From Parvibaculum sp. (GTDB taxonomy: Bacteria; Pseudomonadota; Alphaproteobacteria; Parvibaculales; Parvibaculaceae), in assembly GCA_019635955.1 (NCBI GenBank), contig JAHBYL010000024.1, positions 1 to 38,733 of the forward strand: a DNA stretch of 38,733 nt, written 5' to 3'. Under the pieces are notes generated by a model. The model did not search any database and had not been told where the DNA came from. It saw only the letters and a list, made by a program, of their open reading frames with translations. A program made the position numbers and the translations under genes. Of this stretch, positions 1 through 8,294 are shown piece after piece; position 1 is the first letter of the stretch, and each line of letters opens with the position of its first letter.

Positions 1-399
1 AGAACCCGAGCCCGGCTCCGAATAGCCTTGGCACCACCAGTCGTCGCCCGAAAGGATACCGGGGATAAAGCGCTTCTTCTGCTCTTCATTGCCGAAGGTG
101 TAGATCACCGGGCCGACCATGGAGAGGCCGAAGGGAAGCAGCGGCGTCGTCTCGGCGCGCGCATTCTCCTCGTTCCAGATGTAGCGCTGCGTGATCGTCC
201 AGCCGGTGCCGCCATATTCCACCGGCCAATGCGGCACGACCCAGCCCTTCTTGTAGAGGATGCGGTGCCATTTCAGGATGTCGTCCTTCGACATCTCGCC
301 GCGGCGCGCGCCCCGCAGTTCCTGCGGGTAGTTGTTGGCGATGAACTCGCGCACTTCGTCGCGGAAGGCGAGCTCATCGGGGGAGAAGCGCATATCCAT
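1..399 (-). CDS. Acyl-CoA dehydrogenase, N-terminal part (runs off the window)
   Basis: The first 133 codons of an acyl-CoA dehydrogenase are visible; the rest lies beyond position 1. The protein begins MDMRFSPDELAFRDEVREF, the usual start of the alpha-helical N-terminal domain. It later has HWPVEYGGTGW and ends near WWCQGYSEPGSGS, where the flavin and substrate-contacting loop of the family begins (GYSEPGAGSD-type motif). The family oxidises acyl-CoA thioesters at the alpha-beta bond and passes electrons to ETF. I chose the ATG at 399 because GGAGG lies 8 bases upstream; a second in-frame ATG at 393 lacks that spacing. Substrate chain length cannot be told from this part. Confidence 0.9.
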   Translation of the reverse strand, partial: MDMRFSPDELAFRDEVREFIANNYPQELRGARRGEMSKDDILKWHRILYKKGWVVPHWPVEYGGTGWTITQRYIWNEENARAETTPLLPFGLSMVGPVIYTFGNEEQKKRFIPGILSGDDWWCQGYSEPGSGS

Positions 400-530
400 A
401 GGGTCAACCTCCAAAGCGGCAGCCGCGCGGACGGGACCGTCGCGCCGACATGCCGGATTATCATTGCACTGGCCCGGTACCGTTCCCCGTGCGGGCGAAC
501 CCGCCGATCCCACGTCCTCAGCCTGTTATT

Positions 531-552
531 TTGGCGGAGATAATAGTGCCAA
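531..552. promoter_or_regulatory. Inverted repeat TTGGC-N12-GCCAA upstream of the acyl-CoA dehydrogenase gene
   Basis: Five-base arms at 531-535 and 548-552 flank an AT-rich centre, in the intergenic stretch from which the acyl-CoA dehydrogenase gene would be read on the minus strand. The position fits a dimeric repressor site, and the minus-strand arm TTGGCA could double as a -35 box. The arms are short and chance is possible. Confidence 0.25.
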
Positions 553-599
553 GCGCCCCCGTTGCAAGCGCGCCCTCTCATAAGCAACGAACGGGGCGC
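553..599. repeat. Intergenic hairpin downstream of cobT
   Basis: Interrupted inverted repeat: GCGCCCCCGTTGC at 553-565 pairs with GCAAC-GAA-CGGGGCGC at 584-599 around an 18-base loop. It lies 3' of cobT, which ends at 627 on the minus strand, so it may end that transcript. There is no T-run after it on either strand, so an intrinsic terminator is not proven. The rest of 400-626 holds nothing else I can name. Confidence 0.35.
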
Positions 600-626
600 T
601 GAACGGATTTGAACGGCGGCCCGCGG

Positions 627-1607
627 TCAGAGCATGTCCCGCGTGACGGTGGCGCCATGCACGGCAAGGGCCGATTTGACGAGACCGAGGGCGAGCGCGG
701 CGCCCGCCCCTTCCTCGAGCCGGATGCCGGTTTCGATGAGCGGCCGCTTGCCGATGGCGGCGAGAAGACGGGCATGGGCCGGATCACCGGAAGCATGGGC
801 GGCGAGGCAATGGTCGATGGCGGAGGGCTTCAGCTTCCAGAGAAGCGCGGCAGCGGCGCAGGTGACGAATCCGTCGAGCAGGACCGGGATGCGCTGATAG
901 CGCGCGGCGAGGATCGCGCCCGCAATCGCCGCAAGTTCGCGCGAGCCGAGACGGCGGAGCGCCTCCAGCGGGTCGGCGAGATGGCCTTCATGGGCAGCAA
1001 GAGCCTTTTCGACCGCTTCATGGGCGAAGGCCGACCCGTCGGTCCAGTCTTCCGCCGTGCCGCCGAAAAGCGCCAATGCGAGCGCGGCGGCGGCGATGCG
1101 CCCGCCTTCACCCGCTGCGCCTAGGCAGAGGAGATCCGTACCGCCCGCGATCGCCTCCATGCCGAACGCCATGGTGGCGGCACAGCCTGCCTCGGAAAGC
1201 GCCTCGCCCGTGCGGATATCCGGCACGGGCATGTCGAGCGCGAGGTCGAAGACCTTGAGGCCGGCTTCCGCGCCAAGGGCGAGCTGGTTCACCGGCGCGC
1301 CGCCGGCTGCATAAAGCTCGACCAGGCGGTGCGTCGCATCGCGCTCGGCGCCCGGCATGGCGAGGCCGAGTTCGCTGGTGCCTGCGAAGATCGCGATAAG
1401 CGGGCGGGAAATGGCAGGCTTCGTCATGCCGGCCCAGGCGGCTATCCATTCGGCGATTTCGGCGAGACGGCCAAGCGAGGCCTCCGGCACGGCGAGCGCT
1501 GCAGAGCGGGCAGCGGCGGCCTCGCGCGCCTCCACATCTTCGGGCGGGAGACCCTCCAGCAGGTTCCTGATATCGTCGAAAGGCAGGCCGGTTGCCGCGC
1601 GGGACAT
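627..1607 (-). CDS. cobT: Nicotinate-nucleotide--dimethylbenzimidazole phosphoribosyltransferase
   Basis: CobT transfers the phosphoribosyl group of nicotinate mononucleotide to 5,6-dimethylbenzimidazole, making alpha-ribazole phosphate for the lower ligand of cobalamin. The 326-residue protein has the family hallmarks: a Gly-rich segment (DLLCLGAAGEGG), VLLDGFVTCAAAA, and near the C-terminus RLEEGAGAALAL, whose second Glu (about residue 299) matches the catalytic Glu of Salmonella CobT. I start at ATG 1607 (MSRAATG), which has GAGG 5 bases upstream. A start 48 bases further up is open but has no ribosome site and adds unconserved-looking sequence. It is divergent from the DUF1289 gene; cobA lies 0.6 kb away, but the two are not in one operon. 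Confidence 0.93.
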   Translation of the reverse strand: MSRAATGLPFDDIRNLLEGLPPEDVEAREAAAARSAALAVPEASLGRLAEIAEWIAAWAGMTKPAISRPLIAIFAGTSELGLAMPGAERDATHRLVELYAAGGAPVNQLALGAEAGLKVFDLALDMPVPDIRTGEALSEAGCAATMAFGMEAIAGGTDLLCLGAAGEGGRIAAAALALALFGGTAEDWTDGSAFAHEAVEKALAAHEGHLADPLEALRRLGSRELAAIAGAILAARYQRIPVLLDGFVTCAAAALLWKLKPSAIDHCLAAHASGDPAHARLLAAIGKRPLIETGIRLEEGAGAALALGLVKSALAVHGATVTRDML

Positions 1608-1690
1608 TGACGCCTCGGTTCTCGCGTGAAAGGAAGTGACGGCTCTATACTCCATTCATATGTACGGCGGAAACCCGGAAAGGCGAGCGC

Positions 1691-1939
1691 GTGAGCTATT
1701 CGAAGCCGATCAAAAGCCCCTGCCTTCGCGTCTGCGCCGTGGACGGGCGCGCGAATGCCTGCCGGGGCTGCGGGCGGACGCTCAAGGAAATCGCCGGCTG
1801 GGGCGCGATGAGCGATGTCGAACGCGACGATGTGCTGCGGCTCCTGCCGGCGCGGATCGAGGCGCTGGGCGAGCGGGCGAGCAACCGCGACGAGGCGCTG
1901 ACCAAAATTGCGGAACTGCTCGGCGATCAGGCGCGCTGA
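1691..1939 (+). CDS. DUF1289 family protein
   Basis: A small 82-residue protein starting at GTG 1691 with a GGAAAGG-like ribosome site just upstream. Near the N-terminus it has the four-cysteine pattern of DUF1289, SPCLRVCAVDGRANACRGCG (C-x3-C-x8-C-x2-C), followed by RTLKEIAGW. This probably binds a zinc ion or an Fe-S cluster. The family is common in proteobacteria and its function is unknown. The C-terminal half is helical and charged. It is transcribed divergently from cobT. Confidence 0.85.
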   Translation: MSYSKPIKSPCLRVCAVDGRANACRGCGRTLKEIAGWGAMSDVERDDVLRLLPARIEALGERASNRDEALTKIAELLGDQAR

Positions 1940-1961
1940 GGCGGCCGCTCCGGACGTTGCG

Positions 1962-2180
1962 TCAGGCTTTCTTCAGAAATTCAGTCTTGAGCACGACACC
2001 TTTTACTTGCGGTGTGTTGCACTCGATATTGGCCGGGTCGCCGGTCAGGCGGATATTCTTGATGAGGGTGCCGCGCTTCAAGGTAACAGATGTACCTTTG
2101 ACCTTGAGGTCCTTGATGACGGTAACGCTGTCGCCATCGGCGAGAATGTTTCCGTTGCTGTCTTTCGTTTCATCCGACAT
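1962..2180 (-). CDS. PhnA-like (YjdM) SH3-fold protein, short form
   Basis: A 72-residue protein matching the C-terminal domain of the PhnA/YjdM family: [21 protein letters not shown], then [16 protein letters not shown] and a final EFLKK. E. coli YjdM has an extra N-terminal zinc ribbon, which is absent here. Despite the old name (alkylphosphonate uptake), YjdM is not needed for phosphonate use and its role is unclear. A GGAGG lies 12 bases before the ATG, a rather long spacing. The neighbours, DUF1289 and cobA, give no functional hint. Confidence 0.85.
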   Translation of the reverse strand: MSDETKDSNGNILADGDSVTVIKDLKVKGTSVTLKRGTLIKNIRLTGDPANIECNTPQVKGVVLKTEFLKKA

Positions 2181-2248
2181 GCGGCTGTCTTTCCTCCCGG
2201 CGTTGAAGGACCTCTTTAGGCAGCAAGACTGAGAAGCGCAAGGAGGGC

Positions 2249-3145
2249 CTAAACCGCGTCCTGCCTCGAGCGGACACTGAGCGGGTCGCGCTTCAGGATG
2301 CGGCCTTCGAGGGCGCCGAGCCAGTCGAGGCCTTCGCGGAGTTTCACGACATCGCCGATGACGATGATGGCGGGGGCCTTGAAGTCCGCGCGGGTGACGT
2401 CGTCCGCTGCCGATCCGAGCGTCGTTTCGAGAACCGACTGGTTCTTCAGCGTGGCGTTGCGGACGAGAGCCACGGGCTCATCGGCACGGCGGCCGTTTTC
2501 GATCAGGAGTTTCGAGATCGCATCGAGATGCGAGATCGCCATATAGAGGACGATGACGGGCGAGCCCTTCGCAATAGACGGCCAGTCGAGATTTTCCGGC
2601 ACCGCGCCGCCCGCCATATGGCCCGTGACGAAGGTGACGGCGTGGTTTACGTCGCGATGCGTGACCGGGATGCCTGCATAGCCGAGGCCGCCAATGCCCG
2701 CGGTGACGCCCGGCACGAGGCGGAACGGAATGCCCGCATCGACCAGCGCCAATGCTTCCTCGCCGCCGCGGCCGAAGACGAAGGGGTCGCCCCCTTTGAG
2801 GCGCAGCACGCGTTTGCCCGCGCGGGCGAGTTCCACCAGGCGGGCGGAAATATCACGCTGCTTCGGGCTCGGCTTGCCGCCGCGCTTGCCGGAATATTCA
2901 AGCGTGGCGCGCGGGTTTGCGAATTGAAGCACCGCTTCATCGACCAGCGCGTCATAGACAACGACATCGGCCTTACGGAGCGCATTCAACGCATGAAGGG
3001 TGAGAAGGCCCGGATCGCCCGGCCCGGCACCGACAAGCCAGACCCAGCCCGGCTCGAAATCAGGCAGGGCAAGGCATGACGCGGCTTCCACCGCACCTTC
3101 CGGCGCGGGGCTACGGCCGAGCGATATGACCTTGCCATCCTTCAT
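2249..3145 (-). CDS. cobA: Uroporphyrinogen-III C-methyltransferase (SUMT)
   Basis: SUMT methylates uroporphyrinogen III at C-2 and C-7 with S-adenosylmethionine, giving precorrin-2 for siroheme and cobalamin. The 298-residue protein has the N-terminal SAM loop [12 protein letters not shown] (residues 38-49), the [12 protein letters not shown] segment, [35 protein letters not shown] and VTGHMAGG, all typical of single-domain SUMT. A 35-residue N-terminal extension precedes the domain. No CysG-type dehydrogenase/chelatase domain is fused to it. I found no cobalamin riboswitch in the upstream gap (3146-3279). Confidence 0.94.
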   Translation of the reverse strand: MKDGKVISLGRSPAPEGAVEAASCLALPDFEPGWVWLVGAGPGDPGLLTLHALNALRKADVVVYDALVDEAVLQFANPRATLEYSGKRGGKPSPKQRDISARLVELARAGKRVLRLKGGDPFVFGRGGEEALALVDAGIPFRLVPGVTAGIGGLGYAGIPVTHRDVNHAVTFVTGHMAGGAVPENLDWPSIAKGSPVIVLYMAISHLDAISKLLIENGRRADEPVALVRNATLKNQSVLETTLGSAADDVTRADFKAPAIIVIGDVVKLREGLDWLGALEGRILKRDPLSVRSRQDAV

Positions 3146-3208
3146 TTTACACGTTTGTTCCGATATTCATGATTGAGGGTCATTCTAACATGTAAATAGG
3201 AGCCTGTC

Positions 3209-3239
3209 GCGGGCGTTCCAAGGGACAAAATCCGCCCGC
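3209..3239. repeat. Inverted repeat between cobA and the protease gene
   Basis: Perfect 7-bp arms GCGGGCG (3209-3215) and CGCCCGC (3233-3239) with a 17-base loop, midway between two divergent genes. It could be an operator or an RNA hairpin in the cobA leader. The sequence does not decide. Confidence 0.35.
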
Positions 3240-3267
3240 ACGTTACGCATTGCTCACCCTCCTGGGC

Positions 3268-3273
3268 TAGACT
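3268..3273 (+). promoter_or_regulatory. Candidate -10 box for a leaderless transcript of the protease gene
   Basis: TAGACT lies 6 bases before the ATG at 3280, which would put the transcription start on or next to the A of the ATG. No Shine-Dalgarno-like sequence lies between (the gap is all C). The -35 region (ACGCAT or TTACGC, depending on spacing) is weak, so the assignment rests on the -10 box and the missing ribosome site. Confidence 0.35.
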
Positions 3274-3279
3274 CCCCCC

Positions 3280-3978
3280 ATGAAACAGAACAACTGGACA
3301 TGGGTGGCGCTTTTCCTGCTCGGGCTGGCGGCGCTGGTCATTTTCCTGATGAGCCGGTTTCCGGAGGCTCTCGAGAGCGAGGACCGGCAGATGCGGCTCG
3401 TCTACAGCCTGCTGCTGCTGACCTTCGTGGGCGGCAGCGTGATCCTCGGCTGGCGCGAGAGGGCGGGGGTAGCCCTGAAACAGGCGCTCGCCTGGGTCGC
3501 GATCGGGCTGGTGCTGGTGATCGGTTATTCCTATCGGGATGTGTTCTCGGATATGGGGATGCGGGTGCAATCCGAGCTTGTGCCCTCCTCTCCCGTGGCG
3601 CGGGAGCCGGGCACGGCCTATCTGTCGCGGGGGCTCGGCGGGCATTTCCATGCCGATGCGCTGGTCAACGGGACACATGTCCGCTTTCTCGTGGACACGG
3701 GCGCTAGCGACGTGGCGCTGACAGGCGCCGATGCGCGGCGGCTCGGCATCGACACGGAGCGGCTCAACTACACGATCCCCTATCAGACCGCGAATGGCGT
3801 GATCCATGGTGCAAGGGTCACGCTGGACGAGGTGAAGGTCGGCGCCATTGCGCTCCGCAACGTGCAGGCCTCGGTCACACAGGGAGACGGGCTTGGCGTC
3901 TCGCTGCTCGGCATGAGTTTCCTCGGGCGGCTCGACGCCGTGGAAGTGCGCGGCGAGCGGCTGGTGCTCCGCGAATAG
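3280..3978 (+). CDS. Membrane-anchored retropepsin-like aspartic protease (TIGR02281 type)
   Basis: A 232-residue protein with three N-terminal hydrophobic segments (about residues 8-25, 40-57 and 69-85), then a periplasmic retropepsin-like domain. The single active-site motif is FLVDTGASDVALT with the catalytic Asp at about 139; a hydrophobic Gly motif (SLLGMSFLGRLDAVEV) follows about 75 residues later. One such domain per chain means it should act as a homodimer. This small clan-AA family is widespread in alphaproteobacteria and its substrates are unknown. The ATG at 3280 has no ribosome site; see the -10 box just upstream. Confidence 0.85.
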   Translation: MKQNNWTWVALFLLGLAALVIFLMSRFPEALESEDRQMRLVYSLLLLTFVGGSVILGWRERAGVALKQALAWVAIGLVLVIGYSYRDVFSDMGMRVQSELVPSSPVAREPGTAYLSRGLGGHFHADALVNGTHVRFLVDTGASDVALTGADARRLGIDTERLNYTIPYQTANGVIHGARVTLDEVKVGAIALRNVQASVTQGDGLGVSLLGMSFLGRLDAVEVRGERLVLRE

Positions 3979-4096
3979 AAGCCCAACTGCTGCCGCAATC
4001 GGGGGTCAGATATCGGGCTCCCGCAACTTATCCCCTCCCCCGCCGTTCGGGTATATAACCGCACAACCCCAACTTTTCCGCCCTCCGGAGACCTTG

Positions 4097-5596
4097 ATGC
4101 CGCTCACCCCCCGCGCCGACCTGAAGCCCAATACGCCCGAATTCGAGAACCTGCCGCTCGTCTCGCCGAACGGCTTTCGCGAGTATGACGCGCGCTGGCT
4201 CTTCGAGAAGGAAATCAATCTCGTTGGCGTACAGGCGCTGGGGCTCGGGCTTGGTACGCTGATCCATGAGATGGGCGTGAGCCCGAAGATCGCGGTGGGT
4301 CACGATTTCCGTTCCTATTCCGCCTCGATCAAGCAGGCGCTCATCATCGGGCTGATGAATGCGGGCTGCGAGGTGCATGACATCGGGCTCGCGCTTTCGC
4401 CTGTCGCCTATTTCTCGCAATTCGCGCTCGACGTGCCCTGCGTCGCCATGGTGACCGCGAGCCATAACGAGAATGGCTGGACGGGAGTGAAGATGGGTGC
4501 GCAGCGGCCGCTCACTTTCGGGCCAGACGAGATGAGCCGGCTGAAGGAAATCGTGCTCGCGGGCAATGGCAAGCCGCGCGATGGTGGGCGCTATATCCGC
4601 GTGGAAGACATGGCGGCGCGCTATATCGCCGACCTCACCGACCGACCGAAAGTGAAGCGGAAGCTCCGCGTCGTCGCGGCCTGCGGCAATGGCACGGCGG
4701 GCGCCTTCGCGCCGAAGGTTCTCGAAGGCATCGGCGTGGAGGTGATCCCGCTCGATTGCGAGCTCGACTGGACATTTCCGCGCTACAACCCGAACCCGGA
4801 AGACATGGAAATGCTCCATGCGCTGGCGGCGAAGGTGAAGGAGACGGGCGCCGATGTGGGCCTCGGCTTCGACGGCGACGGCGACCGCTGCGGCGTGGTG
4901 GACGACACGGGCGAGGAAATCTTCGCCGACAAGGTGGGCGTGATGCTGGCGCGCGATCTTTCGGCGCGACATGCCAATGCGCAATTCGTGGTGGATGTGA
5001 AATCGACGGGGCTCTTCCTCACCGATCCCGTTCTCATCGCCAATGGCGCGAAGACGGACTACTGGAAGACGGGCCATTCCTATATCAAGCGGCGGGCGCA
5101 TGAACTAAAGGCGCTGGTCGGCTTTGAGAAGTCCGGGCACTATTTCTTCAATCCACCGATCGGGCGCGGCTATGACGACGGGCTCGTTTCGGCGATCGCG
5201 ATCTGCGACATGCTGGACCGCAATCCGGACAAGAAGATGTCCGAACTGCGCGATGCGCTGCCCAAGACATGGGGCTCGCCCACCATGTCGCCATATTGCG
5301 CGGACGAACAGAAATATGAAGTCGTGGAGCGGATGGTCCGGATCTTCGAGGAGATGGAGACGAAGGGCGAAAAGCTTGTCGGCCAGAAGATCCGCGACAT
5401 CGTGACCGTGAACGGCGTGCGCGTGACAGTGGAAGACGGCACCTGGGGCCTTGTCCGCGCCTCCTCCAACAAGCCGGGGCTTGTGGTCGTGGTCGAAAGT
5501 CCGGCATCGGAAGCGAATATGCGCGCCATGTTCGCGGAGATCGACAAGCGGCTCTCGGCGCAGCCGGAAGTCGGCGAATACGACCAGAAGATTTGA
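4097..5596 (+). CDS. Phosphomannomutase/phosphoglucomutase
   Basis: A 499-residue alpha-D-phosphohexomutase of the AlgC/ManB type. It interconverts hexose 6- and 1-phosphates and so supplies GDP-mannose or nucleotide-glucose precursors for surface polysaccharides. Visible motifs are the phosphoserine loop TASHNENGWTG (Ser122), the metal-binding loop DGDGDR (Asp259, 261, 263), the sugar-binding EKSGH (344-348), and a C-terminal phosphate-binding domain around RASSNKPGLVVVVES. I start at ATG 4097, 6 bases after GGAG; an in-frame TTG at 4094 is not needed. A TATATAA-like -10 lies near 4052. It converges on the lipoprotein gene with only 5 bases between stops. Confidence 0.92.
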   Translation: MPLTPRADLKPNTPEFENLPLVSPNGFREYDARWLFEKEINLVGVQALGLGLGTLIHEMGVSPKIAVGHDFRSYSASIKQALIIGLMNAGCEVHDIGLALSPVAYFSQFALDVPCVAMVTASHNENGWTGVKMGAQRPLTFGPDEMSRLKEIVLAGNGKPRDGGRYIRVEDMAARYIADLTDRPKVKRKLRVVAACGNGTAGAFAPKVLEGIGVEVIPLDCELDWTFPRYNPNPEDMEMLHALAAKVKETGADVGLGFDGDGDRCGVVDDTGEEIFADKVGVMLARDLSARHANAQFVVDVKSTGLFLTDPVLIANGAKTDYWKTGHSYIKRRAHELKALVGFEKSGHYFFNPPIGRGYDDGLVSAIAICDMLDRNPDKKMSELRDALPKTWGSPTMSPYCADEQKYEVVERMVRIFEEMETKGEKLVGQKIRDIVTVNGVRVTVEDGTWGLVRASSNKPGLVVVVESPASEANMRAMFAEIDKRLSAQPEVGEYDQKI

Positions 5597-5601
5597 AGTG
5601 G

Positions 5602-6231
5602 TTATCGCCTCGTCTGAATTCGAAGCCTCCCGGTGGGAAGCCCTTTGGCTGAAGCCTGCTGCGTTCCCGTCGGGATGATCACTGGGTAGATAAAGAGGCC
5701 CGGCGCATCGCGAATATGGGATTCGCCGCCTTCCACAAACTGTTTCGATGTATGGACGACCACATATCTCGCGCCGTCGTCCGGTAGGACTGTAAAGGAA
5801 ATCTCGCGCCGATAGACGTTGTCCAGCAGAACTTGGACAGGTGCAGGACGTTTCACCGGAATAACGTTTTTTGAACCATCCAGAAGTTTCACTGTCTGAA
5901 GAAAAAAGGCAGCCCCGCAACCGATACAGCTGACCGCATACTGATAACTGTTGATCACGACATGATAGGGCTCATTCATTTCAGGCAACTCGAATGCCTG
6001 AAAGTAACTCGCGCCTTCCGCACCGAAATCAAAGACCGGAGAGCCCGTCTTGATTTCAAAGTCCTTTCGCTCCAACGGGCGGAGCGGTTCGAAGATCATA
6101 TCGTCGTAGGATGCCACCGTCGGCCGGAGGGATGCATATTCGGCCTTCTTATCCTCAACATTCACCCGCGGAATGCATGCCGACACAAGCGCGCCGGTCA
6201 CAACCGCGAACACGATCCCGGAAAATTTCAT
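5602..6231 (-). CDS. Putative lipoprotein of unknown function
   Basis: A 209-residue protein with a short signal peptide and lipobox (LVSAC, Cys19), so it should be lipid-anchored. The mature part is mostly beta-strand, with SYFQAFELPEMNEPYHVV, then VLLDNVYRREISFTVLPD and YVVVHTSKQ. The strand order and the motif of a lipoprotein giving 'F.LP' and a late 'V.H/FT...' strand remind me of MalM-type maltose-operon periplasmic proteins, but this is a weak guess and no maltose genes are near. CIGCG in the middle could form a disulfide. GGAGG lies just upstream of the ATG at 6231. The amino-acid mix is less GC-driven than in its neighbours. Confidence 0.7.
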   Translation of the reverse strand: MKFSGIVFAVVTGALVSACIPRVNVEDKKAEYASLRPTVASYDDMIFEPLRPLERKDFEIKTGSPVFDFGAEGASYFQAFELPEMNEPYHVVINSYQYAVSCIGCGAAFFLQTVKLLDGSKNVIPVKRPAPVQVLLDNVYRREISFTVLPDDGARYVVVHTSKQFVEGGESHIRDAPGLFIYPVIIPTGTQQASAKGLPTGRLRIQTRR

Positions 6232-6342
6232 AGCCCCTCCGCCAATCTATCAAGCCTGCTTTGCAGTACCGGATGAATTGATTCATTCTGTTTGAAAGTC
6301 ACCTTCCCTGAAAGCGGAAAATCCGGAATCGAAGTTCAACAA

Positions 6343-7443
6343 ATGTCCGCAAGCAATGAAAAGCTGATCGACGCGATCGATGCGCTGCTGCCTGCGTTGC
6401 TGCAGGGGATGGATGCCATGTCGTTCATCGCGCGGCATCTGCATCCGCCGCTGCTGCCTTCGCTGGCCGAGCAGGCGGCACCGATTGCGGCGAAGCTGGG
6501 GGACGCGCGGTCGCCCTTCGACGCCGCCGACTGGCCGGAGGAGCTTCGCGGCTTCGCCGCCCATGTGCGTGAGGCGGCGGACGAGACGGAAGCATGCTTT
6601 GAGGGGCTGCGCATAGCAGCGGATGACCGGGGGGCGGCGGCTTCGGGCGGGCCTGTCTTTGCCGCCTATCGCGCGCTCCGCCATGCCCCCCGCGCGATGG
6701 AGGCGCTCTATCCCGTTTCGTCGATGCTGGCGCCGGTGAGCCGCTTCTTCCTCGACGACGATGCACGCAACGATGCGGCGCTGATCGGACGGCTGGCCGA
6801 AGGCGCGGCGCGCGCGGACACGGGCGTGCATCACTTCGGCAATGCGAAGAGAGATCGCGGCGGCTTCTCGCTTTATGTGCCGGAGACATATGACGGCACG
6901 GAGAAGCTTCCGCTGATCGTCGCCTGTCATGGCGGCAGCGGGCATGGGCGCGGTTTCCTGTGGAGCTGGCTCAGGACCGCACGGGCGCGGGGCTGCCTGC
7001 TGCTGTCGCCGACATCGCTCGATGCGACATGGTCGCTGATGGAACCGGAACAGGACCGGGCGAGCCTTGCGCGTATGATGGCGCATGTGGGCGAGACGTG
7101 GCGCGTGGACGAGAGCCGCATTCTCCTCACGGGCATGAGCGATGGCGGCACCTTCACCTATCTGGCGGGGCTTGCGGGCGGGCCCTTCACGCATCTCGCG
7201 CCTGTCTCAGCCGCATGGCACCCGATGCTGATGGGGATGGCGAGCCCTTCGCGGATTGCGGGACTTCCCGTCTACATCACGCATGGCGCGCTCGACTGGA
7301 TGTTTGCCGCCGACATGGCGCGGCTGGCCTATGCCGAACTATCGGCGGCGGGCGCGAGTGTCACCTATCGCGAGATTGCCGATCTCTCGCACACCTATCC
7401 CTCGGAAGAGAATGCGCGGATTACCGACTGGTTTCTCGGCTGA
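6343..7443 (+). CDS. Alpha/beta-hydrolase (esterase/PHB-depolymerase-like)
   Basis: A 366-residue protein with an N-terminal helical region of about 165 residues and a C-terminal alpha/beta-hydrolase domain. The oxyanion loop is VACHGGSGHGRGF, the nucleophile elbow GMSDGG (Ser266), the acid HGALDWMF (Asp318), and the catalytic His lies in LSHTYP (His350). The layout resembles the phospholipase/carboxylesterase or poly(3-hydroxybutyrate) depolymerase-like groups; the substrate is unknown. No signal peptide is visible. I chose ATG 6343 (MSASNEKL) over an in-frame TTG at 6292, whose extra 17 residues look non-coding; neither start has a strong ribosome site. Confidence 0.8.
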   Translation: MSASNEKLIDAIDALLPALLQGMDAMSFIARHLHPPLLPSLAEQAAPIAAKLGDARSPFDAADWPEELRGFAAHVREAADETEACFEGLRIAADDRGAAASGGPVFAAYRALRHAPRAMEALYPVSSMLAPVSRFFLDDDARNDAALIGRLAEGAARADTGVHHFGNAKRDRGGFSLYVPETYDGTEKLPLIVACHGGSGHGRGFLWSWLRTARARGCLLLSPTSLDATWSLMEPEQDRASLARMMAHVGETWRVDESRILLTGMSDGGTFTYLAGLAGGPFTHLAPVSAAWHPMLMGMASPSRIAGLPVYITHGALDWMFAADMARLAYAELSAAGASVTYREIADLSHTYPSEENARITDWFLG

Positions 7444-7446
7444 GGG

Positions 7447-8280
7447 TCAGCCGAAGAGCCGGTAGAACATCTGGAAAGATGTCAGCACGAGGAAGAAGGC
7501 GAAGGCGCGGATGAGCGCCTTCTGGCTGATCGCGTGCGCAAGCGCGGCGCCCCAGGGGGCCGCCAGCACCGAGAGCGGCGCGATGAGCGCCATGCCGACA
7601 AGGTTCACATAGCCGAGGCTGAATGGCGGCAGGGCCGGATCGTTCCATCCCGCCCAGACGAAACCGATGACGGCCGGAATGGCGATCAGCACGCCGAGGC
7701 CCGATGAGGTGGCAACCGCTTCGCGCGCGTCCTTGCCGTAAAGCGTCATGAAACTGACCGCGAATGTGCCGCCGCCAATGCCCATGAGCGCGGAGAGGAC
7801 ACCGATGACGCTCGCCACCGAATATTGCACGGGCATACCCGGCAGCTTCGTGCCGAGGCGCCAGCTCTCCTTGCCGAAGGCGAGATTGGCGGCGACGACA
7901 AGCGCGATGGTGGCGAAGACGGCGGTGAGGACATCGCCGCTCACCCAGGCCGCGATCAACGTGCCGCTGACGACGCCAACAAGGATGGGCAGCGCCCAGC
8001 TTCTCAGCATGTCCCAATCGACAGCGCCTTTCTTCGCGTGGGCACGGACGGAACGAATGGAAGTCAACACGATGGTGCCGAGCGATGTACCGACCGCAAG
8101 GTGCATGCGCACCGCTTCGTCGATGCCAAGCAGCGTGAAGACGTGATAGAGCACCGGCACGATGACGATGCCGCCACCGACGCCGAGCAGGCCCGCCAGC
8201 ACGCCCGCGACAAGGCCCGTGACGATGAGGCCCGCCGCGAAGGGGGCGAGATCGAGAAGCGACATGGATTCGATGGGCAT
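7447..8280 (-). CDS. TauE/SafE family sulfite/sulfonate exporter
   Basis: A 277-residue polytopic membrane protein with about eight hydrophobic segments. It has two copies of the family's glycine-rich motif: AGLLGVGGGIVIVPVLY near the N-terminus and LMGIGGGTFAVSFMTLYG in the second half. Related proteins export sulfite, sulfoacetate or other organosulfur anions, and the substrate here cannot be told. It starts 14 bases after the dusA stop on the same strand, so the two may be co-transcribed. A second ATG at 8265 is a possible start. It converges on the hydrolase gene with 3 bases between. Confidence 0.88.
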   Translation of the reverse strand: MPIESMSLLDLAPFAAGLIVTGLVAGVLAGLLGVGGGIVIVPVLYHVFTLLGIDEAVRMHLAVGTSLGTIVLTSIRSVRAHAKKGAVDWDMLRSWALPILVGVVSGTLIAAWVSGDVLTAVFATIALVVAANLAFGKESWRLGTKLPGMPVQYSVASVIGVLSALMGIGGGTFAVSFMTLYGKDAREAVATSSGLGVLIAIPAVIGFVWAGWNDPALPPFSLGYVNLVGMALIAPLSVLAAPWGAALAHAISQKALIRAFAFFLVLTSFQMFYRLFG

Positions 8281-8294
8281 GGAGCGGCGGTTCT

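Noticed and set aside
3146-3279. Cobalamin riboswitch upstream of cobA
   Set aside because: I looked for the B12-box and the conserved hairpin order on the minus strand and saw none; only a simple 7-bp inverted repeat is there.
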